Positions 21,431-31,699 of a stretch of 64,000 nucleotides of DNA are shown in pieces (the first letter of the stretch is position 1; every line of letters begins with the position of its first letter). Below the pieces are notes generated by a model. The model saw only the letters and a list, made by a program, of their open reading frames with translations, searched no databases and was not told the origin of the DNA. The stretch covers positions 1-64,000 of the forward strand of contig JACPRH010000041.1 of the NCBI GenBank assembly GCA_016190055.1, in the 5' to 3' direction. This DNA comes from Nitrososphaerota archaeon (GTDB taxonomy: Archaea; Thermoproteota; Nitrososphaeria; Nitrososphaerales; JACPRH01). The translations under genes and the position numbers were made by a program.

Positions 21431-22414
21431 ATGGCTATAATCAAATTCGCAATACCAAAAGGCTCCCTAGAGGAGGCTACCTATCAATTCCTATCCCAAG
21501 CCGGGTACGTTATCTCAGGCGGCGGAAGATCCTATCGGCCTCAAATTAACGACAAGGACATTGCTCTAAAGCTGCTCAGGCCGCAGGAGATCCCTACTTA
21601 CGTCTCCGAAGGCATTGAGGATATAGCTATCACCGGCGAAGACTGGATATCAGAAACTAAATCGGATGTACAGATATTATGCAACCTTGAGTATGGGCGT
21701 GTGAAGCTTGTAGCTGGAGTCCCGAAGGATTTGCCGGTCGACTCGCTTACAACTCTACTAGACTACCTGTTATCTAGAAACCAGCCTATCCGAATCTCAA
21801 CTGAGTACCTGAAGATTTGCTCAGACTGGGTAAAGTCAAACCAGGTGTACCGTGAAAAGTTCGGAGATCAGGATCCGATGATAGTAACACCTTGGTGGAG
21901 AATCGGTCAGAATCCCAGTGTCAGCATCTTCCTCTCATTCGGCGCAACCGAGGCTAAACCTCCTGAGGTGGCCGACCTCATCATGGATGTAACTGAGACA
22001 GGATCAACTTTCTCAGCCAACAACATAAAGATCATTGAAACAGTAATGGAGTCGCATGCGGTGCTGATAGCCAACAAAGCTGCCTTAGCCGATCCGATTA
22101 AACGCGAGAAGATTTACGATGTATTAGCGCTCTTCCGTGGAGTCGTCAGCGGCCGAAAGAACCTACACATCTTCGTGAACGTGAAGAAGGAGAACCTGAA
22201 GCAGCTGCTCGCTGAGCTACCGGCCCTTAAGCGGCCGACGGTCACCCCACTCTCCGACGAAGGCTGGCTCTCAGTCAACACGGTCGTAGAGAAGCAGCAG
22301 TTCCTACAGCTCCTACCTGTCCTTAGGAAGCTCGCTCAAGGCTTAGTCGTACATGAACCTCGGCAAATCCTTCCACTAGACGAGATTCCTAAGGGTGTCG
22401 AAGGTGAAGCGTAA
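21431..22414 (+). CDS. hisG: ATP phosphoribosyltransferase
   Basis: FAIPKGSLEEATYQFLSQAGY, EGIEDIAITGEDWI, DLIMDVTETGSTFSANNIKII; first gene of his operon. Confidence 0.95.
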   Translation: MAIIKFAIPKGSLEEATYQFLSQAGYVISGGGRSYRPQINDKDIALKLLRPQEIPTYVSEGIEDIAITGEDWISETKSDVQILCNLEYGRVKLVAGVPKDLPVDSLTTLLDYLLSRNQPIRISTEYLKICSDWVKSNQVYREKFGDQDPMIVTPWWRIGQNPSVSIFLSFGATEAKPPEVADLIMDVTETGSTFSANNIKIIETVMESHAVLIANKAALADPIKREKIYDVLALFRGVVSGRKNLHIFVNVKKENLKQLLAELPALKRPTVTPLSDEGWLSVNTVVEKQQFLQLLPVLRKLAQGLVVHEPRQILPLDEIPKGVEGEA

Positions 22415-23723
22415 AGGCCCGATGCAAACAATCGACCTACGAAGCTCAGATACTGCTACAGCAGTCTCCAAGCTTCGCTCCAAACAACCTATTCCTCTGA
22501 AGGTAACCAGAATAGTTCAACGCATCCTAAAAGAGGTTGAAGCACAAGGCGACGCGGCACTGCTAAGCTACACCAGCAAACTCGACGGAGCAGAACTTAC
22601 CTCAGGCACATTAAAAGTAACTCCCCAAGAGATTAGCGTAGCGTACCTCAAAGTCTCCAAGGAACAGGTCTCGGCAATTCGATTCGCAAAGCAACGAGTA
22701 GAACAGTTTGAACGGGCCGTGATGGACAGTGTGAAACCTCCGCAGATAAACGAGGATGGAGTAAAAATCAAGCAGAAGATAGTCCCGATCGACAGCGTAG
22801 GCTGCTACGTTCCAGGCGGCCGCGCATCATACCCAAGCTCCCTCCTCATGACCGTTATACCTGCGAAAGTAGCTGGTGTCAAACGGATCGTCGTCACTTC
22901 ACCCCCGACCAAAGACGGCGCAATACCTCCTCTACTCCTAGTGGCTGCTGATATTTGCGGGGTCAATGAGTTCTACAAGGCCGGTGGAGCGCAGGCAATA
23001 GCTGCCTTAGCCTACGGCACCGACACTGTGAAGTCTGTAGAGAAAATAGTGGGGCCGGGAAACATCTACGTTACGGCTGCAAAACAACTGGTCTCCAGCG
23101 TAGTTGCAACTGATCTACCAGCAGGTCCAAGCGAGATCCTGATACTGGCTGACTCCTCGGCTAATCCAGACTTTGTGGTTCGAGACCTGCTCTCGCAGGC
23201 TGAGCATGGACCGGACAGCATCTGTGGCGTAGCGACCGAGTCACCAGATATAGCCCTAAAAGTCTCTGATTTGCTGAGCAAACTGCTCAACAAGGTTGAG
23301 CGTCAAGAAATAGTCGATGCCTCTCTAAGCAAAGGTGGTTTCATCGCTCTCTGCAAGAACATGAATCAGGTTGTGGAGTTCGCTAATCTGTTTGCTCCTG
23401 AGCACCTTGAAGTTATGACCGCAGAACCGGCAAGAACTGCTGAACAAATCACCTCCGCGGGACTGGTACTACTGGGACAATACACGCCTGTTGCCGCTAG
23501 CGATTACTGTGTAGGTACGAATCACGTTCTTCCTACCGGCGGCTCGGCTCGCCGGAGCTCCGGCCTCTCATCACTGGACTTCGTTAGACGAATGGATATT
23601 GTGGACTGCTCGAAACAGGGTCTTGAGGCTTTGCGCGGCGCAGCTTCTCTTTTAGCCTCGTCCGAAGGGCTTTCAAACCACGCTTCAGCAATCAATGAAC
23701 GGTTCAAAGGCGAATCAACCTAA
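22395..23723 (+). CDS. hisD: Histidinol dehydrogenase
   Basis: SVGCYVPGGRASYPSSLLMTVIPAKVAGV, VEKIVGPGNIYVTAAKQLV, LPAGPSEILI, NHVLPTGGSAR. Confidence 0.97.
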   Translation: MSKVKRKGPMQTIDLRSSDTATAVSKLRSKQPIPLKVTRIVQRILKEVEAQGDAALLSYTSKLDGAELTSGTLKVTPQEISVAYLKVSKEQVSAIRFAKQRVEQFERAVMDSVKPPQINEDGVKIKQKIVPIDSVGCYVPGGRASYPSSLLMTVIPAKVAGVKRIVVTSPPTKDGAIPPLLLVAADICGVNEFYKAGGAQAIAALAYGTDTVKSVEKIVGPGNIYVTAAKQLVSSVVATDLPAGPSEILILADSSANPDFVVRDLLSQAEHGPDSICGVATESPDIALKVSDLLSKLLNKVERQEIVDASLSKGGFIALCKNMNQVVEFANLFAPEHLEVMTAEPARTAEQITSAGLVLLGQYTPVAASDYCVGTNHVLPTGGSARRSSGLSSLDFVRRMDIVDCSKQGLEALRGAASLLASSEGLSNHASAINERFKGEST

Positions 23724-24922
23724 TGCTCAGTGACAACTATCTAGCCGTCAACATGGATGGGCGGAAAGCCTACGTTCGCCGGGGCGCCATAGCCCCAATA
23801 AAAGAGGTCTCCACACTAATCTTCGACTGCGACGGCGTACTCATCGATGCGCGGAACTCCTACAACCGATCTATCAGTCGAACCGTCTCATACCTATCCC
23901 AGAACCTGCTCAAGATGCCTATACCTGAACAAGCGATCTCAGAACAGGTAATCTACTCGTTCCGAAAAAGCGGTGGCTTCAACAACGACTGGGACGCTAC
24001 TTGCGCTATCCTCCTTTATCTCTACACAAAGCTTCCTCAACAGGCCTTGAACAACATCCAAACACTAGCCGAATCACAAGTCGATGGAAGCAGCTTGGTT
24101 GCTGACGCGTTCGAACGGACATCTGAGATTCGTCGTAGCCTTCAACCTATAGATGCTGCGTCTGTGGACGATGCTGGCATTGAGAAGGATCTCCTGATGT
24201 TGGCGGAGAAGGCGGACAGCCGAGGTTTAGTCTCAATCGAGGAATCTCTCTCTAAGACAATCTCTACTGATGCGTTGAAGAGTTTCTCATGGATAATGTC
24301 GCACCCCGCCGCTGTTGGAGTAAGTTTAGTCACAACCGTATTCGAAGAGTTGTTTCTTGGCCCTGATCTCTTTCGTCGAAAATACGGTCTTCAGCCCCGC
24401 TTTATCACGGAAGGTGTCGGGCTTGTTGCTGACGAGAAGCCTGTGGTAAGCGAAGAAACTCTGCAGCTTCTGACGGAGCGGTTCGGCAAGTTAGCCTTAG
24501 GCATAGTGTCAGGGCGTTCTCAGCTGACCGCCGAGTACACTTTGGGCACACGGTTGAAACGCTTCAACTCTGACCTAGTTGTCTTTGTCGAGGATGACAT
24601 CTCGATCGCATTGAAAAACGGGGAGCTGGAGCAGGCTAAAGATTTCGGGAAGCCAAGTCCCTACGGGCTGTTGAAGGCTGAGAAGGCTGCTTCTAAATCA
24701 GGTCTGATTCTATACGTCGGGGATTCGAAGGAGGATATGCTTATGGTTGAGCGGGCGAACCGGGTATCTAACAGGTTCATCTCGAGCGGAGTTTATGGTT
24801 GCGCGAACTCTCCAACGGATCTGATAGACCTATTCATGGATAATGATGTATATTTAGTAGCTGAATCGGTGAATGATCTATATAGACTCTTCAAGATGAT
24901 TGGTGAGGGCGAAGTAAGGTAA
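23723..24922 (+). CDS. HAD-superfamily hydrolase embedded in the his operon (TIGR01548-like)
   Basis: LIFDCDGVLIDARNSYNRSISRT and ILYVGDSKEDMLMVERA; TAATG overlap with hisD. Confidence 0.85.
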   Translation: MLSDNYLAVNMDGRKAYVRRGAIAPIKEVSTLIFDCDGVLIDARNSYNRSISRTVSYLSQNLLKMPIPEQAISEQVIYSFRKSGGFNNDWDATCAILLYLYTKLPQQALNNIQTLAESQVDGSSLVADAFERTSEIRRSLQPIDAASVDDAGIEKDLLMLAEKADSRGLVSIEESLSKTISTDALKSFSWIMSHPAAVGVSLVTTVFEELFLGPDLFRRKYGLQPRFITEGVGLVADEKPVVSEETLQLLTERFGKLALGIVSGRSQLTAEYTLGTRLKRFNSDLVVFVEDDISIALKNGELEQAKDFGKPSPYGLLKAEKAASKSGLILYVGDSKEDMLMVERANRVSNRFISSGVYGCANSPTDLIDLFMDNDVYLVAESVNDLYRLFKMIGEGEVR

Positions 24923-24923
24923 G

Positions 24924-25499
24924 TTGAGAACCGCCAAAACAAAGCGGAAGACCTTGGAAACATCGATAACCGTAGAGGTGAACCTTGACGGTGAAGGAAG
25001 GAACCTATGCGAGACCGGAATCAAATACCTAGACCACATGCTGACCACCCTCTCCAAACACAGCCTAATCGACCTAACCGTAAAGGCCACTGGAGATTTA
25101 CGGCACCACGTAGTCGAAGACGTAGCAATCACCCTCGGAGAGACTATCTCTAAAGCACTTGAGGACAGAGCAGGCATAGTAAGATTCGGCTTCGCCTCTG
25201 TTCCAATGGATGATGCACTCGCAGCTGTAAGCCTCGACTTGGTTAAACGACCCTACAGCGTAATCGATTTGAAACTGCAGCACGAAAGCATCGAAGATAT
25301 GTTGAATGACGATATACAGCACTTCCTGCAATCCTTCACGCAATCATTAGAAGCCACCCTACACATACGAGCCGAGTACGGAGAAGACGATCACCACAAG
25401 GTCGAAGCTGCCTTCAAAACCCTCGCCCTATCCCTTCGACAGGCCATCACCGTTGATCCGCGAAGAAAAACCCCGCCAAGCGCAAAAGGCGTGATGTAA
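24924..25499 (+). CDS. hisB: Imidazoleglycerol-phosphate dehydratase
   Basis: GIKYLDHMLTTLSKHS, DLRHHVVEDVAITLGE, DDHHKVEAAFKTLALSLRQAI. Confidence 0.97.
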   Translation: MRTAKTKRKTLETSITVEVNLDGEGRNLCETGIKYLDHMLTTLSKHSLIDLTVKATGDLRHHVVEDVAITLGETISKALEDRAGIVRFGFASVPMDDALAAVSLDLVKRPYSVIDLKLQHESIEDMLNDDIQHFLQSFTQSLEATLHIRAEYGEDDHHKVEAAFKTLALSLRQAITVDPRRKTPPSAKGVM

Positions 25500-25503
25500 C
25501 CCC

Positions 25504-26109
25504 GTGACTAGAGTCGGTATAATCGATTATGGCGCAGGGAACCTCTTCAGCCTGAAAACAAGTCTGGAGCGACGCGGCGTAGTCGTAGAGATAACCGACC
25601 AATTCTCAAAACAGATGAACTTCGACGGCGTAATTCTCCCCGGAGTAGGAAACTTCGGCGCCGCAACCAAGACACTAGAACCCTCAAAGGAAGAACTGGT
25701 TTCAGCAGTCAAGTCAGGGCTCCCCTTCCTCGGAATCTGTCTAGGCGCGCAGCTAATCTTCAAGAGAAGCGAAGAGGACGAGGGCGAAGGATTAGCTTTT
25801 CTCGACGGCGAGGTGGTGCGGCTTCCCAAATCCGTCAAGGTTCCCCACATGGGCTGGAACAACTTAGAGATCGCTAAGCGCGGCGAGCTTCTGAAGGACG
25901 TCGAGGATAACTCATGGGTGTACTTCGTTCACTCTTACTATCCAAAGACCACCGACAATGCAGCAGTAGCCGCGATCTCCGACTATGGAGTCAAGTTTCC
26001 AGCAGTAATAGCTAAGAAGAACATCTTCGGAACCCAGTTTCACCCCGAAAAGTCAGGACCAGTAGGCGCCGTAATCCTGAACAACTTCATCGAAATCTGC
26101 AGAAGCTGA
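25504..26109 (+). CDS. hisH: Imidazole glycerol phosphate synthase, glutamine amidotransferase subunit
   Basis: IIDYGAGNLFSL, LPFLGICLGAQLIF, FGTQFHPEKSG. Confidence 0.97.
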   Translation: MTRVGIIDYGAGNLFSLKTSLERRGVVVEITDQFSKQMNFDGVILPGVGNFGAATKTLEPSKEELVSAVKSGLPFLGICLGAQLIFKRSEEDEGEGLAFLDGEVVRLPKSVKVPHMGWNNLEIAKRGELLKDVEDNSWVYFVHSYYPKTTDNAAVAAISDYGVKFPAVIAKKNIFGTQFHPEKSGPVGAVILNNFIEICRS

Positions 26110-26117
26110 TGATGTGA

Positions 26118-26837
26118 ATGGAGATTATTCCCTCTATCGATCTATACGGAGGCAAAGTTGTCCGTTTCGTAAAAGGCGATCCGAAGACCGCTACAATCTA
26201 CAGCGACGATCCGGTGAAGACCGCTGAAAAATGGGCACAGGAAGGAGCACACGCTATACATGTCGTGGATCTAGACTCTGCGCTGGGGACTGGAACCAAT
26301 AACCGGGAATACATTTCGAAGATAACTGAAGCTGTCACCATACCTATTCAGGTAGGTGGCGGAATCCGGGACTTCCAATACGCCTCCTCGCTCTTGAAAC
26401 AAGGCGTCTCGCGAATAGTAGTAGGCACCCTCGCCTTCAAGGACCCTGCCGTAGTGAAGAAGATGACGGACTCCTTTGGGCACGAAAAAGTAGCAGTAGC
26501 CCTAGACTATGTTGGTGATAATGTAGTCGTCCGAGGCTGGACAACCTCTACAGGTATCTCAATTCAAGATGCAGTAACAAAGTTTCAGAACCTAGGCGCC
26601 AACATCTTCCTGATGACCTCGGTGGAACGCGACGGAACCCTAATCGGGCCAGACTACCACACACTCAGAAACGTACTGAACACTTCGCCGGTAAAAATCA
26701 TCGCAAGCGGCGGCATCAGCAGCCTACATGATCTGGTTCACCTCAAAGAGATAGGCGTTTACGGAGCCATAATCGGCAAAGCTCTATACGAAAAGAAACT
26801 CACACTGAAAGACGCTGTTCGGGCAACCAACAAATGA
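26118..26837 (+). CDS. hisA: ProFAR isomerase
   Basis: IIPSIDLYGGKVVRFVKGD, IPIQVGGGIRD, SVERDGTLIGPDY, IASGGISS. Confidence 0.96.
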   Translation: MEIIPSIDLYGGKVVRFVKGDPKTATIYSDDPVKTAEKWAQEGAHAIHVVDLDSALGTGTNNREYISKITEAVTIPIQVGGGIRDFQYASSLLKQGVSRIVVGTLAFKDPAVVKKMTDSFGHEKVAVALDYVGDNVVVRGWTTSTGISIQDAVTKFQNLGANIFLMTSVERDGTLIGPDYHTLRNVLNTSPVKIIASGGISSLHDLVHLKEIGVYGAIIGKALYEKKLTLKDAVRATNK

Positions 26838-26887
26838 TAGACAAGCAAATAGGTATGAATCAAGAAAGGTAGGTAGGTAGTTAGAAG

Positions 26888-27691
26888 TTGCCTCTGGCGA
26901 AACGAATCATTCCCTGTCTTGATGTAAATCACGGAAAGGTTGTGAAAGGTATTCACTTCCAGAACCTGCGGGATGCAGGCGACCCCGCCCCATTAGCAAA
27001 GAGATACTGTGATGAAGGCGCTGATGAACTGGTCTTCCTCGACATCACTGCTTCTCCGGAGAAACGCAAGATCCTTGAGAAAATGGTCAAGAAGGTTGCG
27101 ATGGTTCTAGATATACCGTTCACAGTCGGCGGCGGCATCAGCAGCCTTGAAGATGCTCGACTTGTGCTTCAAAACGGTGCTGACAAGGTTTCCGTAAACA
27201 CAGCAGCAGTCAAAGATCCCGAACTTGTAACACGGCTGTCAGATAAGTTCGGAGGGCAATGCGTCGTAGTCGCGGTGGATGCGAAACGGCGGTTTGACTC
27301 GCTTCAAGATCGCATCACCACCGAAGAGGACGGGTCAAGCTTCTGGTTCGAAGTCCATACATACGGTGGTTCCCGCCCGACGGGGCTGGATGCGGTGGCT
27401 TGGGCTAAGCAGGCTGAAAAGATGGGTGCAGGCGAGATTCTTCTCACATCGATAGATAAGGATGGAACTGAGAGCGGTTACGATCTGCCGTTAACTCGCT
27501 TGGTCTCGGAGAAAGTGTCTATCCCGGTGATCGCGAGTGGCGGATGCGGGACTGCTGAGCATATATTGGATGTTTTTCAGAAGGGTGGCGCTGATGCAGC
27601 TTTGGCCGCCTCAATATTCCACTACGAAACCTATTCAGTTACAGATGTCAAAAAATATCTTAGAAGTAGAGCGGTGACTGTGAGACTTTGA
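26888..27691 (+). CDS. hisF: Imidazole glycerol phosphate synthase, cyclase subunit
   Basis: [57 protein letters not shown]. Confidence 0.97.
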   Translation: MPLAKRIIPCLDVNHGKVVKGIHFQNLRDAGDPAPLAKRYCDEGADELVFLDITASPEKRKILEKMVKKVAMVLDIPFTVGGGISSLEDARLVLQNGADKVSVNTAAVKDPELVTRLSDKFGGQCVVVAVDAKRRFDSLQDRITTEEDGSSFWFEVHTYGGSRPTGLDAVAWAKQAEKMGAGEILLTSIDKDGTESGYDLPLTRLVSEKVSIPVIASGGCGTAEHILDVFQKGGADAALAASIFHYETYSVTDVKKYLRSRAVTVRL

Positions 27692-28020
27692 AGGAACTCA
27701 AAATCGACTCTATAGACTTCAAGAAAGGCGACGGCCTAGTACCTGTAGTGGTGCAGGACGCTGAGAAACAGGATGTGCTGATGGTCGCATACGCTAATCG
27801 AGAAGCAATCGAGCTGACTATGAAAACAGGTTATGCGCACTACTGGAGCCGCTCACGCCAATCACTGTGGAAGAAAGGCGAAACCTCAGGTCATCTGCAG
27901 AAGGTGCGCGAAGTCCTGATAGACTGCGACCAAGATACTGTACTCTACGTCATAGATCAAACCGGTGTAGCATGCCACACCGGAGAAAGAAGCTGCTTCC
28001 ACAACAAGCTAGTACAGTAG
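27688..28020 (+). CDS. hisI: Phosphoribosyl-AMP cyclohydrolase
   Basis: [66 protein letters not shown]. Confidence 0.97.
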   Translation: MKELKIDSIDFKKGDGLVPVVVQDAEKQDVLMVAYANREAIELTMKTGYAHYWSRSRQSLWKKGETSGHLQKVREVLIDCDQDTVLYVIDQTGVACHTGERSCFHNKLVQ

Positions 28021-28074
28021 TAGCTTACTTGGTTGCTTTACTTTTGTCGTAGGCGAGAAGCCTATTCGCTAAGC

Positions 28075-28365
28075 TTACTCTGTTACTTCGATTGTACCGT
28101 ATCGCCCGACGTTCAGCCGGACTTCTCCACGGTAGCTGTTCGTGTATCCGTTAGCGATCTTTACTCTTGAGCCGACCTTGACTTGATCAATTTGATCGTC
28201 CCAGAGTGAGACCTTGATTGAGCCTGTTCCGTCGTTCAGCATGGCATCAGCGACTCTAGCCTTGCCTCCAGTTCGAAGAGTAACTTCCCTAGTGTCAGAT
28301 ATCTCAGTAATTTCACCTTCGACATCTACACGGCGCATGCCGTCTCTCAATTCACTAACCTTCAA
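28075..28365 (-). CDS. OB-fold nucleic-acid binding protein (RPA-like)
   Basis: MKVSELRDGMRRVDVEGEITEISDTREV...VADAMLNDGTGSIKVSLWDDQIDQVKVGSRVKIANGYTN. Confidence 0.8.
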   Translation of the reverse strand: MKVSELRDGMRRVDVEGEITEISDTREVTLRTGGKARVADAMLNDGTGSIKVSLWDDQIDQVKVGSRVKIANGYTNSYRGEVRLNVGRYGTIEVTE

Positions 28366-28598
28366 ACCTTAACATTCCTCAAACCCAGAGTTTAAACAAT
28401 GGGATATATAACTATACAGTCTCTGAGTTATGTTAACTTTGCGGTTTAAGAACAAAGTTGCGGGACAAAAATTACATAAATCAAAACAGGTTGATCCAAC
28501 AAAACCGCAAGCATAGTTAGCCTGCTCAGACGCTGCTAGCCATAAAGATGGAGAGAAAGGATGATTAGCAACTGTGTTCCAGCTGATTCAGAGCTGGC

Positions 28599-28832
28599 AT
28601 GGCTAAACGCAGAGAAGTTATTCAGCTAATAGGGATAGACTGCTATGTTTGCAAGATCCCAATCGAAAAGACTATTGGAACGATGAAAGGAGTAATTGGG
28701 ATACACATCAACCCTCTAACATCCAAAGCACTTGTCGAATATGACACAGACATAATAGATCTGCCAGCCATTAAGAAGGCGATTCTCAAAGCAGGCTACA
28801 AAGTCATGGGAACACCTGAAAATATGATGTAG
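28599..28832 (+). CDS. Heavy-metal-associated (HMA) domain protein
   Basis: IGIDCYVCKIPIEKTIGTMKGVIGIHINPLTSKALVEYD. Confidence 0.75.
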   Translation: MAKRREVIQLIGIDCYVCKIPIEKTIGTMKGVIGIHINPLTSKALVEYDTDIIDLPAIKKAILKAGYKVMGTPENMM

Positions 28833-28898
28833 ACTTTTAGATTCACCTCTGCACATCTTTAAGAATTAATACTCCGCAAAATCTACCTCGCACAGACG

Positions 28899-29900
28899 AT
28901 GCTCCCGATTAACCTGACCATAGTGGCTCTTCTTTCCTTCGCAATCCCGTTTATTGCGACGCTCATACTTACCCCTCTCTTAATCAAAACCTTAACCAAA
29001 CGCGGCGGACTCGTCCAAGACTATCACAAAGCGAACAAACCCTTAGTTCCTAAACCGGGGGGTCCAGCTATCATCATATCGCTTCTCCTCGGTGAAGCGG
29101 TTGTTTACCTTGCAACCGGGAGCACAGGCGTCTTGGCGCTACTTCTAGTAACCGGCATCGCAGGCGCAATCGGTCTCATAGACGATATTTACACGTTAAG
29201 CGGAGCCTTGAAGCCTGCGCTTCTCATCTTAGGATCGCTCCCAATTCTCCTTCTAGACGCCTACAGCTTCCACCCGGAGTTTCCGCTCTTCGGAGCGGTA
29301 AGACTCTCAATCATCTACCCACTCATACTGCTAATCGCTATCCCGGTTACTTCAAACACCGTTAACACAATCGATGTTCTGAACGGAGTAGTCAGCGGCT
29401 TCATCATAATCATCTCTATACCTCTGATGTTCGCAATGCTTCTCAAAGGCGAGACTACCATCGCCTTGGCCACGCTACCCATTATAGCTTCCTCACTTGC
29501 CTTCTATGTCTTCCACCGCTTCCCCTCCAAGATATTTCCAGGCGACTCGGGGAGTCTCACTCTCGGAGCCCTCTACGGCGGCTTAGCTATCGTTGGCGGA
29601 GTCGAAGTAGTAGGGATAGTTGCTCTGCTCCCCGCTATACTAAACTCGTTTTTCTTCCTGTCAAGCGTCAGACGGTTTGTGGAGCATCGAAAAATCAAGC
29701 AGCGTCCAACCAAACTCCTTGAAGGAGACAGGTTAGCTGCTTCGAGGAACGGCTCAGCTCCTGTAACTTTGGTGCGTATGCTTCTTGCCGATGGACCGTT
29801 GACGGAGCAACAGGTCGCACGAGAAATCTTTAAGCTAGCTGCCTTCTCCTCGCTTCTAGCCGTTATCACTGCTATTCTAACATGGGGTGTACCGCTTTGA
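28899..29900 (+). CDS. Glycosyl-phospho-transferase, MraY/GPT family (AglH-like)
   Basis: Multi-TM; GGLVQDYHKANKPLVPKPGGPAIIISLLLGE, GLIDDIYTLSG, NTIDVLNGV, FPGDSGSLTLG. Confidence 0.85.
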   Translation: MLPINLTIVALLSFAIPFIATLILTPLLIKTLTKRGGLVQDYHKANKPLVPKPGGPAIIISLLLGEAVVYLATGSTGVLALLLVTGIAGAIGLIDDIYTLSGALKPALLILGSLPILLLDAYSFHPEFPLFGAVRLSIIYPLILLIAIPVTSNTVNTIDVLNGVVSGFIIIISIPLMFAMLLKGETTIALATLPIIASSLAFYVFHRFPSKIFPGDSGSLTLGALYGGLAIVGGVEVVGIVALLPAILNSFFFLSSVRRFVEHRKIKQRPTKLLEGDRLAASRNGSAPVTLVRMLLADGPLTEQQVAREIFKLAAFSSLLAVITAILTWGVPL

Positions 29901-30151
29901 GCTTACGCACATTCCCGCTACTGGTGTTGATCACTGCGACATGGCTACTGATATTTGTAGGCTCCTATGTGATATTCAAGATCATTGTGCCGCTCCCAGA
30001 GATATATCCCGGTTTCTTAGGTCAAATTCTGACTGAGATAATCAAGGTCGCATTATCCGGGGTAATGACCTTCCTGTGGCTCTACGCGATGTGGAAGCTC
30101 CGAAACTTCTATGTTCACAGACGCCTTCTCTCACGTAGCGAAGACGAGTAA
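29882..30151 (+). CDS. Small membrane protein
   Basis: Overlaps the GPT gene end; two predicted hydrophobic segments. Confidence 0.55.
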   Translation: MGCTALSLRTFPLLVLITATWLLIFVGSYVIFKIIVPLPEIYPGFLGQILTEIIKVALSGVMTFLWLYAMWKLRNFYVHRRLLSRSEDE

Positions 30152-30203
30152 ATTAACTTCAAACAAGAAAGACTCTTCTGCTTAGTTGCTCTTCTTGTCG
30201 CTG

Positions 30204-30704
30204 TTACTCTAAGTGTTTCTCCCATTCGTTCTTCTTTCTGTCATACTCTGCACGGTTGTAGGCTGGTTTGGCGGGAACCCCCATTACCACTGTCTCTGGA
30301 GGTACGTCTTTCGTCACCACCGACCCCATTGCGACTACTGCTCTTCTCCCGATCTTTACGCCGCTGACAATCACCGATCTGGCGCCTATCACGGCTTCAT
30401 CCTCAACTGTTACTCCTTCAAGCCGGCTGCTCATTGGATACCGGTCGTTGGTTAAGACTGCCGCAGGGCCGATGAAGACGTTTCGACCGATAACTGACAG
30501 CGGCGGAATGTACGCCATACCCGCTATGCGGGTGCCGCTTCCGACAACAGTCTTGTAATCAACGTGGGCAAGTGAGCCGATAGACACGTTATCACCGATA
30601 TCAGCGCCGTCACCAACATAGGCGAAGTGCCAGATCTTCACATCTCTACCGAGCTTCACATTTTTCCCTAAATGGTAGAATATTCCGTCCTTCTCTTGAG
30701 GCAT
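30204..30704 (-). CDS. Hexapeptide-repeat acyl/acetyltransferase (WbpD-like)
   Basis: Left-handed beta-helix repeats: VKLGRDVKIWHFAYVGDGADIGDNVSIGSLAHVDY...VVTKDVPPETVVMGVPAKP. Confidence 0.88.
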   Translation of the reverse strand: MPQEKDGIFYHLGKNVKLGRDVKIWHFAYVGDGADIGDNVSIGSLAHVDYKTVVGSGTRIAGMAYIPPLSVIGRNVFIGPAAVLTNDRYPMSSRLEGVTVEDEAVIGARSVIVSGVKIGRRAVVAMGSVVTKDVPPETVVMGVPAKPAYNRAEYDRKKNEWEKHLE

Positions 30705-30755
30705 AACTGACTACTGGATGTAGCGTTATTTTAATGCTACCGCGCGTCTGGCTGG

Positions 30756-31691
30756 CTAAATGTCTAGGTAGATTGGAGAACCTGATTGACTGGAAACTAG
30801 CGCGGCCTCAGCGATCTTTGTTGTGTTCACTGCGTCTTGACCTGTTACGAGCGGCTGTCGATCCTTATCTATGCATTCGATGAAGCTCTGCAGCTCTTTC
30901 TTTAATGGCTCCTGCACCTCGTGCCGCGGGCTCCTTGAACCTTCAGCATCATCTATTACTATGCTTTGAGCCACGAAGTCGACTGTGGCGACACCGCCTG
31001 TGCAGACTGTTACTAGTTGCCGCATCCGTTTAGGAGTCACCCAGTTAGATGTTATGAACGCTGTCTTCTGCTTGTCGAAGCCAAGGATTATGGTTGCGAA
31101 ATCCTCATGGTTGCTCAGAACTTGACCGGTTCTGGCGAACACCATCTTAGGCTCAGACTCGAAGACCCAGCGTGCAGTATCAATATCGTGGACCGATGTA
31201 TCCAGTACGATGCCTACATCCTGGATTCTTCCAGACCACTTGTTCTCTCGATGGAACTCTAGGAGCAGAGGCTCACCGATGGAGCCACCTTTCAACACAT
31301 TCTTTAGCTCGGTCACCGCCGGGTTGAAACGCTCGATATATCCTGAAGTTAACTTTACTTTATGCTTAGCCGCCAGCGCAACCAGCTTCTCGCCTTCGCT
31401 GGATGAAGCGGTCAACGGTTTTTCGACGAAGGTGTTTACTCCTTTGCTGATTGTTTTCTCAGCCACCGCGTAGTGGGTTGACGTAGGGGTGCAGATATCG
31501 ACTCCGTCGAGACGTTCGCTGTTGAGAAGAGCATCAGGCGAATTGTAGCCTTTCACTCCGTACTTCTTCTCATACTCCTCTACTCTTGCCTGATCGACAT
31601 CGCAGAATGCGACGAGAGCTCCAATCTCGTAGAGGACGCGTAGATGGTTCTTACCCCATCCGCCGGTTCCGATCACAGCCATTCTTGCCAT
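30756..31691 (-). CDS. Gfo/Idh/MocA family oxidoreductase
   Basis: MAVIGTGGWGKNHLRVLYEIGALVAFCDVD, GVDICTPTSTHYAVAEKTISKGVNTFVEKPLT. Confidence 0.92.
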   Translation of the reverse strand: MARMAVIGTGGWGKNHLRVLYEIGALVAFCDVDQARVEEYEKKYGVKGYNSPDALLNSERLDGVDICTPTSTHYAVAEKTISKGVNTFVEKPLTASSSEGEKLVALAAKHKVKLTSGYIERFNPAVTELKNVLKGGSIGEPLLLEFHRENKWSGRIQDVGIVLDTSVHDIDTARWVFESEPKMVFARTGQVLSNHEDFATIILGFDKQKTAFITSNWVTPKRMRQLVTVCTGGVATVDFVAQSIVIDDAEGSRSPRHEVQEPLKKELQSFIECIDKDRQPLVTGQDAVNTTKIAEAALVSSQSGSPIYLDI

Positions 31692-31699
31692 CTAATTCT

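Noticed and set aside
28440-28510. TTGCGGTTT...AAACCGCAA inverted repeat
   Set aside because: Short arms with a long spacer in an AT-rich intergenic region; could be chance
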